DNA of 64,000 nucleotides. Origin: Roseomonas sp. CECT 9278. Its GTDB lineage: Bacteria; Pseudomonadota; Alphaproteobacteria; Acetobacterales; Acetobacteraceae. Every line of letters begins with the position of its first letter. Position 1 is the first letter of the stretch. Under the pieces are notes generated by a model, which saw only the letters and a program-made list of their open reading frames with translations, searched no databases and was not told where the DNA came from. Position numbers and translations under genes: made by a program. The stretch lies in the NCBI RefSeq assembly GCF_918698155.1, contig NZ_CAKKLX010000017.1:28756-92755 (forward strand). The letters run 5' to 3'. Below are positions 1 through 8,027 of this stretch, one piece after another.

Positions 1-69
1 CTGCCCGGTCGCCGGGTCCTTCACCGCGCGCAGCGCCGCGGTCACCGCTGCCGCCAGAGTCTCACCCAT
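1..69 (-). CDS. Mrp/ApbC-type Fe-S carrier ATPase, N-terminal fragment
   Basis: Only the first 23 codons are in the window, read leftwards from an ATG at 67-69. The visible residues start MGETLAAAVTAALRAVKDPA and end in TGQ. A helix followed by an R-x-V-x-DP motif is how the MIP18/DUF59 domain begins at the N terminus of Mrp/ApbC-family P-loop ATPases, which carry Fe-S clusters to apo-proteins. The gene is divergent from hflK, with about 180 bp between the starts. The call rests on a very short fragment; a stand-alone MIP18-domain protein (SufT-like) would look the same here. Confidence 0.55.
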   Translation of the reverse strand, partial: MGETLAAAVTAALRAVKDPATGQ

Positions 70-72
70 CGC

Positions 73-100
73 TTGAAAAACCCTCGTTCCTGGACAATAT
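73..100 (+). promoter_or_regulatory. possible promoter for hflKC
   Basis: TTGAAA at 73-78 and CAATAT at 95-100 are separated by 16 bp, in the most AT-rich part of the gap between the divergent Mrp-like gene and hflK. The match to a housekeeping promoter is partial, so this is a candidate only. Confidence 0.3.
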
Positions 101-251
101 CCGCGCGGCCGGCGAGGGTGCCCCACAACAGGCGGCTTCCCCGGTGCCCGGCCGGCGTCCATATGGTCGGGCGCCGCCCTTCCTGCATCCCTCATGGCAG
201 GCGACGGGCGAGACGTCATCAGTGGTTTATGATTTGGAGGCCCAACGTCGC

Positions 252-1484
252 ATGCCCTGGAACAACAGTGGCGGACAGAGTCCCTGGGGCAACCCGCGGC
301 CAGGCGGGCCGTGGGGATCGCCGCCGCCGCCCGGTGGCGGTGGTGGTGGCGGCCCGGGCGGTCCGGGCGGCAGCGGCAGGGGGCCTGACCTCGACGACAT
401 GATCCGCCAGGCGCAGGACGCGGTGCGCCGGTACCTGCCGCGCGGCGGCGGCAAGGGCGCGGCGTTGCTGGGCGTCGTTCTGGTGCTGGTGTGGGGCGCG
501 TCGGGCTTCTTCCGCGTCCAGCCGGACGAACAGGGCGTGGTGATGCGCTTCGGCGCCTTCGAGCGCGCCGTGCCGCCCGGCCTGAACTATCATATTCCCT
601 GGCCGATCGAATCCGCCACGACGCCGCGCGTGACGCGCATCAACAGGGTGGATATCGGCTTCGTCGGTGCCGCCGATGCGCCCGTGGTGACCGGGCGCGT
701 GCCACCGGCGCGCGACGTGCTGGCCGAATCCCTGATGCTGACCGGCGACGAGAACATCATCGACATCGATGTCGCGGTGTTCTGGCGCATCCGCGATGCC
801 GAGGAATTCCTGTTCAACACGCGCAACCCGGAAAGCACGGTGAAGTCCGCCGCCGAATCCGTGATGCGCGAGGTGATCGGCCGCACGCCGATCCAGCCCG
901 CCCTGACCGAGGCGCGCGCCCAGATCGAACAGGATGTGCGCCGCGGCACCCAGGCCATCATGGACCAGTACCGCGCCGGCATCGAGATCGTGCAGGTACA
1001 GCTGCAGAAGGTCGATCCTCCGTCGCAGGTGATCGACGCCTTCCGCGACGTCCAGCGCGCCAATGCCGACCGCGAGCGCGCCCGCAACGAGGCGGAATCC
1101 TTCCGCAACGACATCATCCCCCGCGCCCGCGGCGAGGCCGAGCGCGTGGTGCAGGAAGCCCAGGGTTTCCGTGAGAGCCAGATCGCCCGCGCCCGCGGCG
1201 AGGCGGCGCGGTTCAACTCGGTGCTGACCGCCTACCAGGCGGCCGGGGACGTGACCGTGCGGCGCATGTACCTCGAGACCATGGAGGAGATCCTGCGGCG
1301 CAACCCGACCATCCTGGTGGATGACCGCCTCCAGGGCATCGTGCCCTTCCTGCCGCTGGGCGACGGGGCGGCGGTGCCGCGCCCGCCCGCTGGCGGCCTG
1401 CCGACAACGCGACCGCAGCCGCTGCCCGCGGCGCCGCAAGGCCCGGGCGTCGTGCAAAGCCGTTCGCCGGGAGTGCCGCGATGA
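252..1484 (+). CDS. hflK: HflK, SPFH/prohibitin-family modulator of FtsH
   Basis: A 410-residue membrane-anchored SPFH protein that with HflC forms the periplasm-facing cage around the FtsH protease and modulates turnover of membrane proteins. The N terminus (about residues 6-45) is rich in Gly, Pro and Trp, as is usual in HflK. One membrane helix follows at about 69-86. The SPFH/band-7 domain starts near FRVQPDEQGVVMRFG and continues into a long Ala/Glu/Arg-rich helical stretch (E-R-A-R-N-E-A). The C-terminal tail is Pro-rich. The ATG at 252 was chosen because GGAGG lies at 236-240, and residues read further upstream in this frame do not resemble HflK. Its end overlaps the hflC start by 4 bp (ATGA), indicating translational coupling. 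Confidence 0.95.
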   Translation: MPWNNSGGQSPWGNPRPGGPWGSPPPPGGGGGGGPGGPGGSGRGPDLDDMIRQAQDAVRRYLPRGGGKGAALLGVVLVLVWGASGFFRVQPDEQGVVMRFGAFERAVPPGLNYHIPWPIESATTPRVTRINRVDIGFVGAADAPVVTGRVPPARDVLAESLMLTGDENIIDIDVAVFWRIRDAEEFLFNTRNPESTVKSAAESVMREVIGRTPIQPALTEARAQIEQDVRRGTQAIMDQYRAGIEIVQVQLQKVDPPSQVIDAFRDVQRANADRERARNEAESFRNDIIPRARGEAERVVQEAQGFRESQIARARGEAARFNSVLTAYQAAGDVTVRRMYLETMEEILRRNPTILVDDRLQGIVPFLPLGDGAAVPRPPAGGLPTTRPQPLPAAPQGPGVVQSRSPGVPR

Positions 1485-2422
1485 ACCGCACCATCGCCCT
1501 GATCGCGGGGCTTGCCGTGGTCGTCGTGACGGCGGCGTCCACGCTGTTCACCGTGCAGCAGACGCAGCAGGTGCTCATCACGCAGTTCGGCCAGTACATC
1601 CGTGCCATCAACGAGCCCGGGCTGCACTTCAAGGTGCCCTTCATCCAGACGGTCATCACCTTCGACCGCCGGCTGCTCGACTTCGATGCACCGGGCGAGG
1701 AAGTTATCCTGGGTGACCAAAGGCGGCTGATCGTGGATACCTTCACCCGCTACCGTATCACCAACCCGCTGCGCTTCTACCAAACGGTCGGCGCGACCGA
1801 GGGCGGCATCCGCGCGCGGCTGAACTCCATCGTCTCGTCCTCCCTGCGCCGCGTGCTGGGCAACGAGCCGCTGCTGTCGGTGCTGTCCACCGACCGCGCG
1901 CGGATCATGGGTGAGATCCGGGGCCAGGTGAACAACGAGGCGCAGCAGTTCGGCATCGAGGTTGTGGATGTCCGCATCCGCCGCGCCGACCTGCCGGAGG
2001 AGAACACCCAGGCCATCCTGTCGCGCATGCAGTCCGAACGCGAGCGCGTGGCGCGCGAGGCCCGCGCCGAGGGCGCCGAGATCGGCCAGCGCGTGCGCGC
2101 CGGCGCCGAACGCGAGCGCACCGTGCTGATCGCCGAGGCGCAGGCCCAGTCCGACATCCTGCGCGGCCAGGGCGAGCAGGAGGCGATCCGCATCGTGGCG
2201 GAAGCCTTCAGCAAGGACCTCGACTTCTTCCAGTTCTGGCGGTCGATGCAGGCCTACCGGGAGGCCTTCTCCGAGGGCAACACCCGTATGGTCATGACGC
2301 CGGAATCGGAGTTCTTCCGGTTCTTCCGGGACAGCGGTGGCCGCCTGGCGCCGCTGTCGGGCACCCCGGTCCCGGCGCCCGCTGCGCCAGCGGCCGCGCC
2401 TGCGACGCCGACGCCGCAGTGA
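1481..2422 (+). CDS. hflC: HflC, SPFH-family partner of HflK
   Basis: A 313-residue partner of HflK in the HflKC-FtsH complex. An N-terminal membrane anchor (about residues 4-22) is followed by an SPFH domain with the characteristic early stretch QQTQQVLITQFGQYIR, then a charged Arg/Glu/Ala-rich coiled coil (about 180-240) that packs the cage wall. The C terminus is an Ala/Pro tail. The length is normal for the family. The start overlaps the hflK stop, and the stop overlaps a GTG that begins the next small gene, so three genes are stitched together by 4-bp overlaps. Confidence 0.95.
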   Translation: MNRTIALIAGLAVVVVTAASTLFTVQQTQQVLITQFGQYIRAINEPGLHFKVPFIQTVITFDRRLLDFDAPGEEVILGDQRRLIVDTFTRYRITNPLRFYQTVGATEGGIRARLNSIVSSSLRRVLGNEPLLSVLSTDRARIMGEIRGQVNNEAQQFGIEVVDVRIRRADLPEENTQAILSRMQSERERVAREARAEGAEIGQRVRAGAERERTVLIAEAQAQSDILRGQGEQEAIRIVAEAFSKDLDFFQFWRSMQAYREAFSEGNTRMVMTPESEFFRFFRDSGGRLAPLSGTPVPAPAAPAAAPATPTPQ

Positions 2423-2613
2423 CCTTCGCGGGCCTCCTCCAGGGCGTGGCCGTTGTCCTCGCCCTGGAGGGGATCGCGTATGCCCTGGCCCCCGAGGCCA
2501 TGCGCCGGGGCCTGGTCGTGCTGATCCAGGCGTCGGAACAGCGCCTTCGCCTCGGTGGACTGATCGCCGCGGTCGTCGGCGTCGCCATCGCCTGGCTGAT
2601 GAACGGGCCGTGA
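2419..2613 (+). CDS. DUF2065 (YjeT-like) small membrane protein
   Basis: A 64-residue protein with two hydrophobic helices (about residues 3-27 and 45-60) joined by a short basic loop containing RLRLGG. This is the layout of the DUF2065/YjeT family, which is very often encoded directly after hflC in proteobacteria. Its function is not established; position suggests a link to the HflKC-FtsH membrane complex. It begins with GTG, overlapping the hflC stop by 4 bp. Confidence 0.8.
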   Translation: MTFAGLLQGVAVVLALEGIAYALAPEAMRRGLVVLIQASEQRLRLGGLIAAVVGVAIAWLMNGP

Positions 2614-2725
2614 TCCGTCACGCCCGACTGAATGGTGCGCTGCGGCGCGATACGTTGCATGATGCCGGCTTGCGCCCGCTTTCGAAGGCGCCGGCTGTCC
2701 GAACGACCCTTCCCGGATTCTCCCC

Positions 2726-4264
2726 ATGAGGTGCTCCACCGTGCGCTTCGCCGCCCTTGCAGTCGCCGCCCTCCTCGCGGTCAGCCCCTTCGCCCCCTCG
2801 GCCATGGCGCAGCGCGCGCCCGAGAGCTTCGCGCCCCTGGCGCGGCAGTTGCTGCCGGCGGTGGTCAACATCTCCACCACCCAGGCGGTCCAGGCGCGGC
2901 CTGGCCGTCCGGACGCGCCGGATGTCCCGCAGGCCCCACCGGGCAGCCCGTTCGAGGAATTCTTCCGGGACTTCTTCAACCGCAACCGGCCGCCGGGACA
3001 GGAAGGCGCGCCCACGCCGCCGGGCCCCGGGACGGGACCGCAGCAGCGCCCGCAGCGTCGCGGCCAGTCGCTCGGGTCGGGGTTCATCATCGATGCGCAG
3101 GCCGGCATCGTCGTCACCAACAACCACGTCATCGACGGCGCGGACGAGATCAACGTGATCCTGTCCGACAATACCTCGATCCGCGCCGAGCTGCTGGGCA
3201 CCGACCCGCGCACCGACATCGCCGTGCTGCGCATCCGCACCGACAAGCCGCTGACCGCCGTGCCCTGGGGCAATTCCGACGAGGCGCTGGTCGGCGACTG
3301 GGTGATCGCGATCGGCAACCCCTTCGGCCTCGGTGGGTCGGTGACGGCGGGCATCGTCTCGGCGCGCGGCCGTGACATCCGCCAGGGCCTGTATGACGAC
3401 TTCATCCAGACCGATGCCGCGATCAACCGCGGCAATTCCGGTGGCCCGCTGTTCAACATGGCCGGCCAGGTGATCGGCATCAACACGGCCATCTACTCGC
3501 CCTCCGGCGGGTCGATCGGCATCGGCTTCTCGATCCCGTCCAACCTGGCGCAGCGGATCGTGGCGCAGTTGCGCGACGGCGGGCGGGTGCGGCGAGGGTG
3601 GCTTGGCGTCAACATCCAGCAGGTCACGGACGAGATCGCCGAGGCGCTGCGCCTGCCCAACGGCGCGCGCGGTGCGCTCGTGGCGCGTGCCCAGGAAGGC
3701 GGCCCGGCGGCCGCCGGCGGCATCCGCTCGGGCGATGTGATCCTGCGCTTCAATGGCGCGGAGGTCCGCGAGATGCGCAACCTGCCGCGCATCGTTGCGG
3801 ACAACGTCGTGGGCACGCAGGTGCCTGTCGTGATCTGGCGCGATGGCAAGGAGGAGACGGTGACCATCACGCTCGGCGAATTGCCCGCCGAGCAGGCCGC
3901 CGCGGCCGGGGCACCGCCGGCGGCCCCCGCCCCCGCGCAGCCGGTCGAACTGGCCGGGCTTGGCCTGCGCGTCGCGCCCATCACCGACGAACTGCGCCAG
4001 CGCTTCAACCTGCGCGCCGAGCAGCGCGGCGTGGTGATCGTGGAAGTCGCGCCGAACAGCCCCGCGGCCGAGCGCGAACTGCGCCCCGGCGACGTGATCG
4101 TCGAGGTCCAGCAGGAGCGCGTCGCCACCCCCGCCGAGGTGCAGGAGCGCATCGCGCGGCTGCGCCAGCAGAACCGCGCGGTGGCGCTGTTTGCGGTCGA
4201 GGGTGCGGGCGGCCAGCGCTTCGTGCCGCTGCGCCTGCGCGGCGAGCGCGGCGCTCCCGGCTGA
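2726..4264 (+). CDS. Do/HtrA-family periplasmic serine protease (DegP/DegQ-like)
   Basis: A 512-residue periplasmic serine endoprotease of the Do family, which degrades or refolds damaged envelope proteins. A signal peptide ends near A-M-A at residue 28. A Pro/Gln-rich Q-linker (about 60-118) precedes the trypsin-like domain. The catalytic triad is visible as His134 (TNNHVIDG), Asp164 (RTDIAVLRI) and Ser238 (GNSGGPLFN). Two PDZ domains follow, at roughly 285-375 and 395-500, separated by an Ala/Pro linker. It lies about 110 bp downstream of the DUF2065 gene. Placing degP-type genes after hflKC is common in alphaproteobacteria and fits a membrane and envelope quality-control cluster. The name DegP versus DegQ cannot be decided from sequence alone. 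Confidence 0.95.
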   Translation: MRCSTVRFAALAVAALLAVSPFAPSAMAQRAPESFAPLARQLLPAVVNISTTQAVQARPGRPDAPDVPQAPPGSPFEEFFRDFFNRNRPPGQEGAPTPPGPGTGPQQRPQRRGQSLGSGFIIDAQAGIVVTNNHVIDGADEINVILSDNTSIRAELLGTDPRTDIAVLRIRTDKPLTAVPWGNSDEALVGDWVIAIGNPFGLGGSVTAGIVSARGRDIRQGLYDDFIQTDAAINRGNSGGPLFNMAGQVIGINTAIYSPSGGSIGIGFSIPSNLAQRIVAQLRDGGRVRRGWLGVNIQQVTDEIAEALRLPNGARGALVARAQEGGPAAAGGIRSGDVILRFNGAEVREMRNLPRIVADNVVGTQVPVVIWRDGKEETVTITLGELPAEQAAAAGAPPAAPAPAQPVELAGLGLRVAPITDELRQRFNLRAEQRGVVIVEVAPNSPAAERELRPGDVIVEVQQERVATPAEVQERIARLRQQNRAVALFAVEGAGGQRFVPLRLRGERGAPG

Positions 4265-4326
4265 GCCCCACCGTCACTCGGGGACTGACCATGCCTGTCA
4301 GTCCCCACGTGCCAGAAGAAGGAGGG

Positions 4327-4353
4327 GGTTCGGGGGAGTTCTCTCCCCCGACC
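4327..4353 (+). repeat. G/C-run hairpin (palindromic repeat-like element)
   Basis: A run GGTTCGGGGGAG is followed after a short loop by TCTCCCCCGA, forming a strong hairpin in the gap between the protease gene and the DUF6311 gene. The same GGGGTTCGGGGG core occurs at about 57915-57935, and a related G-run/C-run hairpin lies at 17558-17576. It could act as a terminator-like structure or belong to a dispersed palindromic family. Confidence 0.5.
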
Positions 4354-4355
4354 TG

Positions 4356-6062
4356 ATGCCCCGCCTGCCGCCCATCCTTGGTGCCGTCGCTGCCGCGCTG
4401 CTCGGCGTATGCGTGACCTGGAGTGCCTTCGGCGGCTTCATCCTGCCGCCGTCGCACACCGGCTGGATGCTGTCCGGCCACATCGGCCCCGATCCCGTCC
4501 AGTATTGGCTCGGCTGGACGGCCTTCGCGCGGGATGAATGGCGGGTGCCCCCCGGCGCCAATCCGGGTTGGGGGATGGAGCTCGCGTCGTCGATCTTCTA
4601 CTCGGACTCAATCCCGCTGGTGGCCTTCGTGTTCAAGGCGCTGCGGCCGGTGCTGGAGGTCTCGCAATACTGGGGCCTGTGGATCCATGCCTGCGGCGCG
4701 TTGCAGGCCGTGATGGCATGGCTGCTGATGGGGCGCGTGACGACGGATGCGCTGGTCCGCCTGGCGGTGGCCGGCCTGTTCGTGATGCAGCCGCTGCTTC
4801 TGGGCCGGCTTGGCGGGCATTTCGCGTTGGGCGGGCAGTTCCTGCTGCTGATCGGGCTGTGGTTGTGCGTGGTGCCCGGGCAGGGGGCGCGGCGCGCGAT
4901 CGCCTGGGCCGCCCTGATGGCCGCCGCGGCGATGGTGCAGGCGTATATTCTGCCAATGGTGGGCGCGCTGTGGGCGGCGGACTGGCTGGCCCGCATAGCG
5001 GATCGCGACCGGCGCCACGCGGGCTTGGCCGGCGCCGAGGCGCTGGGCGTGCCGGCGGCAGGGATCGCGGGGCTCTGGGCGGGTGGGTTCTTCCTGCTCG
5101 GCGGCGGCTTCGGCGGGACCTGGGGCGGGTATGGGAAGATGCAGCTCGACCTGCTCGCGCCGTTCGACCCCGGCTATTGGGGTGCGCTGCTGCCGGATAT
5201 CGAGACGGCGGGTCATCTCGAAGCCGGCAATTCCTATCCGGGCCTGGGCGCGCTGGCGGTGATCGGGCTGGGCGCGCTGGCCTGGGCCGCCGGTCCGCGC
5301 GGCGGCCTGCGGCGCTACTGGGCGCTTGTGCTGGTGCTGGCGGGGCTGCTGTTGCTGGCCATCACGCATCGCGTGGCGATCGGCGGGCGAGAGTTCGACG
5401 TGCTGCCCCTGCCGGATGGGATCGTGGCTTACGCCGATGCGTTGCGCGCGTCGGAGCGATTCTTCTGGCCGGTGCTCTACGCCGCGCTGTTCGGTGCCGC
5501 GGCGGTGCTGGTCCGCAAGCTGGGCGGGCGGCGGGCAGGCTTCGTGCTGGTCGCGGCGCTGGCGCTGCAAGCGGTCGACCTGCGCCCGGGATTCGCGCGG
5601 CTGCAGCACTATTTCGTCGTGCAGCCCCCGACCGTGCCGCTGCGCCTGTCCGACCCGTTCTGGCTGGCCGCCGCGCGGCGCTACGCCTTCGTGCGCGTCG
5701 TGCCGACCGGGATGCAGGCACCGAACTGGGAGGAGGTCGCGGTCTATGCCGCGACGCTCGGCCTGCAGACGGATGCGGTGTATCTCGCCCGGCTCGATCC
5801 GCGCGCGGTCGAGACGGTGAATGCGCGCGTTGCCGCGCTGCTGGACCGCGGCGCGTACGAACCGCGCACCTTCTATGTACTGGGCGATGCGGCGGTGCTC
5901 GCGCGCGCCCGGGCCGGCATGGACCCGTCGCGCGATCTGCTCGAACGCTTCAACGACCGGTGGGTGCTGGCCCCCGGCTGGCGGCTTCAGCCGGCGGCGA
6001 GTTCACCACCTCAGCCCGCGGCGATGTCGCAGCCTCAGCCCGCGGCGACTTCGCAGCCTTAG
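4356..6062 (+). CDS. DUF6311-type polytopic membrane protein
   Basis: A 568-residue inner-membrane protein with about ten hydrophobic segments. The early periplasmic loop contains GHIGPDPVQYWLGW, a hallmark of the DUF6311 family, whose members resemble GT-C glycosyltransferases or O-antigen-type polymer enzymes. No function is proved. The ATG at 4356 immediately precedes the first predicted helix; codons further upstream in this frame fall in the G/C hairpin and look non-coding. The C terminus ends in an eight-residue repeat (QPAA-x-S-x-P) created by a 24-bp tandem repeat shared with the end of the facing serB gene, so the two stop codons sit in the same repeat. Confidence 0.8.
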   Translation: MPRLPPILGAVAAALLGVCVTWSAFGGFILPPSHTGWMLSGHIGPDPVQYWLGWTAFARDEWRVPPGANPGWGMELASSIFYSDSIPLVAFVFKALRPVLEVSQYWGLWIHACGALQAVMAWLLMGRVTTDALVRLAVAGLFVMQPLLLGRLGGHFALGGQFLLLIGLWLCVVPGQGARRAIAWAALMAAAAMVQAYILPMVGALWAADWLARIADRDRRHAGLAGAEALGVPAAGIAGLWAGGFFLLGGGFGGTWGGYGKMQLDLLAPFDPGYWGALLPDIETAGHLEAGNSYPGLGALAVIGLGALAWAAGPRGGLRRYWALVLVLAGLLLLAITHRVAIGGREFDVLPLPDGIVAYADALRASERFFWPVLYAALFGAAAVLVRKLGGRRAGFVLVAALALQAVDLRPGFARLQHYFVVQPPTVPLRLSDPFWLAAARRYAFVRVVPTGMQAPNWEEVAVYAATLGLQTDAVYLARLDPRAVETVNARVAALLDRGAYEPRTFYVLGDAAVLARARAGMDPSRDLLERFNDRWVLAPGWRLQPAASSPPQPAAMSQPQPAATSQP

Positions 6063-6082
6063 CCCGCGGCGACTTCGCCGAC
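5987..6082. repeat. four-copy 24-bp tandem repeat spanning two convergent stop codons
   Basis: Four consecutive 24-bp units begin at 5987, 6011, 6035 and 6059, each starting T(C/T)AGCC and carrying a GCGGCGA core. On the plus strand they encode the last residues of the DUF6311 protein. On the minus strand they encode the final serB codons, and every unit carries a serB-frame stop. A single C/T difference at 6060 turns a CAG codon into the TAG stop of the DUF6311 gene and changes the serB stop from TGA to TAA. Confidence 0.9.
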
Positions 6083-6952
6083 GCGATAGCCCTGCGCGAA
6101 CAGCAGCGCGCGCAGGTCGCCGTGTTCCACGCGCGCGCGTGCCGCGGCAGCGACCACCGGCTTGGCACGGAAGGCCACGCCAAGCCCCGCCGCCTGGATC
6201 ATGTCGAGGTCGTTGGCGCCATCACCCACCGCCAGCGTGGCGTCGAGCCCGATGCCGTCTTCCGCCGCCAGGCGCTTCAACGTCGCGAGTTTCGCATTGC
6301 GCCCGAGGATCGGGTCGGCGACATGGCCGGTGAGGCGGCCGTCGGCCTCGATCAGCGTGTTGGAGTGATGCTCGTGGAAGCCCACCAGTGCCGCGACGCG
6401 GCCGGTGAAGAAGGTGAAGCCGCCCGAGACCAGCGCGCAGCGGGCGCCGCTGGCACGCATGGTCGCGACCAGCTCGCGCGCGCCGGGCATCAGTTCGGTT
6501 TCCGCCCAGGTGCGCTGCATCGCCTCGACCGGCAGGCCGGCCAACATGCCGACGCGCTCGCGCAGCGCGGCCTCGAAATCCAGTTCGCCGTTCATCGCGC
6601 GCCTGGTGATGGCGGCGATGCGATCCTTGATGCCTGCCTGGCCGGCGAGTTCGTCCAGCGTCTCGGTGGTGACGATGGTGCTGTCCATGTCGGCGATCAG
6701 CAGGCGCTTGCGGCGTCCTGTCGCGGCCTGCGCGATGATGTCGACCGCGGCGCCGGACAGCGCGGTGCGCGCCGCGGCATCCGCCTGCTCGGCCGCGAGG
6801 CCGCTGAAGGGCAGGTCGGCCGCTTCGTCCGGCGCCAGCCAATCCGGGGTGCCGGTGGCGGCGCCGAGCACGGCCAGCGCATCCCGCGCGGCGTGCAGCG
6901 TCGCGGTGGAGAGGCCGCCCGGCGGCGCGATCAGGGTGAGAACATGGTCCAT
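6059..6952 (-). CDS. serB: phosphoserine phosphatase SerB
   Basis: A 297-residue HAD-superfamily phosphatase that hydrolyses O-phosphoserine to serine in the last step of serine synthesis. HAD motif I is DMDST (Asp88 nucleophile, Asp90), motif II is SGG (176-178), the motif III lysine is Lys221, and motif IV is GDGANDLDM (243-251). The N-terminal about 80 residues form the regulatory ACT-like domain found in long SerB proteins. It is convergent with the DUF6311 gene, overlapping it by 4 bp, and divergent from miaA, with only 23 bp between the two start codons. The C-terminal codons GEVAAG-stop are the first unit of a tandem repeat. Confidence 0.96.
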   Translation of the reverse strand: MDHVLTLIAPPGGLSTATLHAARDALAVLGAATGTPDWLAPDEAADLPFSGLAAEQADAAARTALSGAAVDIIAQAATGRRKRLLIADMDSTIVTTETLDELAGQAGIKDRIAAITRRAMNGELDFEAALRERVGMLAGLPVEAMQRTWAETELMPGARELVATMRASGARCALVSGGFTFFTGRVAALVGFHEHHSNTLIEADGRLTGHVADPILGRNAKLATLKRLAAEDGIGLDATLAVGDGANDLDMIQAAGLGVAFRAKPVVAAAARARVEHGDLRALLFAQGYRVGEVAAG

Positions 6953-6975
6953 GCAGGCCGCGGTATGCCCGCGCC

Positions 6976-7941
6976 ATGATCGGGGATCAACCGCCCGCCT
7001 TGCTGGTGGCCGGCCCGACTGCCAGCGGCAAGTCCGCGCTGGCGCTGGCGATCGCCGAACGCACCGGCGGCATGGTGATCAACGCCGACAGCATGCAGGT
7101 CTATCGCGAGCTGCGCGTGCTGACCGCGCGCCCGACGGCCGCGGAGGAAGCACGCGCGCCGCATGGCCTGTATGGCGTACGCCCGGCAAGCGAAGCCGCC
7201 AGCGTCGCCTGGTGGCGCGCCGAGGCACTGGCCGCGATGCAGGCCGCGCAGGCAAGCGGCCGGCTGCCGATCCTGTGCGGCGGGACGGGGCTGTACTTCG
7301 CCGCGCTGACGCAGGGCCTGGCGGAGATCCCGCCCATCCCGGCGCCGGCGCGGGAGGAAGCGCGGCGGCTGCTGGCCGACCAAGGGCCGGCCGCACTGCA
7401 CGAGATCCTGGCGGCCGGCGATCCTGCCACCGCGGCGCGGCTTCGCCCCACCGACAGCCAGCGCATCGCCCGCGCCTACGAGGTCTGGCGCGGCACGGGC
7501 CGCGGCCTGGCCGACTGGCAGGCCCGCGGCGGCACCGGCGCGGCACCGTGGCGCTTCGCCGCGATCCTGATCGACCCGCCGCGCGACGCCCTGCGCGCCG
7601 CCATCGCCGACCGCTGGGGCGCGATGCTCGCGACCGGTGCCCTGGACGAGGTCCGCGCGCTGGCGGCGCAACGGCTCGACCCCGCCTTGCCGGCGATGCG
7701 TGCCCATGGCGCGCCCGAACTGCTGGCGGTGCTGGCAGGGCAGATGCCGGTGCAGGAAGCATCGCGCCGCGCCATCCTCAACACCGGGCAGTACACCAAG
7801 CGGCAGGCGACCTGGTTCCGACACCATGCGCTGGCCGATCCGTCGCGGACGCATACGATCCATGCGCGCATTGCGGGTCCGGCGCAATTATCGGAAAGAA
7901 ATTTGGCAGATGTCATGTCTTTTGTTGATCGGCTGCGTTGA
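6976..7941 (+). CDS. miaA: tRNA dimethylallyltransferase MiaA
   Basis: A 321-residue enzyme that adds the dimethylallyl group to A37 of tRNAs reading UNN codons. The P-loop GPTASGKS is at residues 13-20, followed by the family motif INADSMQVYREL. Later are GGTGLYF and the C-terminal tRNA-binding region with TGQYTKRQATWFR. The length is typical. The last about 20 codons are strikingly AT-rich and use rare codons (TTA, AGA, TTG, TCT, TTT). The same bases in another frame encode a short Leu/Ile-rich peptide ahead of ilvB, so this end may be under dual constraint. By affecting decoding of UNN codons such as TTG, MiaA could also influence such a leader; that is inference. Confidence 0.96.
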   Translation: MIGDQPPALLVAGPTASGKSALALAIAERTGGMVINADSMQVYRELRVLTARPTAAEEARAPHGLYGVRPASEAASVAWWRAEALAAMQAAQASGRLPILCGGTGLYFAALTQGLAEIPPIPAPAREEARRLLADQGPAALHEILAAGDPATAARLRPTDSQRIARAYEVWRGTGRGLADWQARGGTGAAPWRFAAILIDPPRDALRAAIADRWGAMLATGALDEVRALAAQRLDPALPAMRAHGAPELLAVLAGQMPVQEASRRAILNTGQYTKRQATWFRHHALADPSRTHTIHARIAGPAQLSERNLADVMSFVDRLR

Positions 7942-7963
7942 CGCGCCGCAACAGCAGGTCTAA
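7910..7963 (+). CDS. candidate ilv leader peptide (17 aa), overlapping the miaA 3' end
   Basis: An ATG at 7910 opens a 17-codon frame, MSCLLLIGCVDAPQQQV, ending TAA at 7961-7963. It lies 65 bp upstream of ilvB and out of frame with the miaA tail it overlaps. The consecutive codons CTT TTG TTG ATC, then GTT and GTC, give Leu3, Ile and Val2, exactly the residues made by the operon downstream. CTT and TTG are uncommon in this GC-rich sequence. A weak GGAAAG lies at 7893-7898. An 8-bp hairpin follows the stop at 7975-7998. This layout matches translational attenuation of branched-chain amino acid operons known in other proteobacteria. There is no clear U-tract, and the effect on transcription is inferred. 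Confidence 0.6.
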   Translation: MSCLLLIGCVDAPQQQV

Positions 7964-7974
7964 GGGAGCGCCCT

Positions 7975-7998
7975 CGCCCGTGGGACCCCTCGCGGGCG
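7975..7998 (+). promoter_or_regulatory. hairpin between the ilv leader peptide and ilvB
   Basis: CGCCCGTG at 7975-7982 pairs with CGCGGGCG at 7991-7998 (one G-U wobble) around an 8-nt loop, starting 12 bases after the leader stop and ending just before the ilvB Shine-Dalgarno. A smaller AGGG/CCCT hairpin at 7963-7974 directly precedes it. These are plausible antiterminator/terminator or SD-control elements; no run of T follows. Confidence 0.5.
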
Positions 7999-8027
7999 GT
8001 GACCGTTCCACAGGAAAGACCGTCCCG

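Noticed and set aside
4538..6979. Plus-strand open frame of about 813 codons through the DUF6311 gene and serB
   Set aside because: It runs out of frame through one membrane-protein gene and antisense to serB; Gly/Arg/Ala-rich composition without membrane helices marks it as a shadow.
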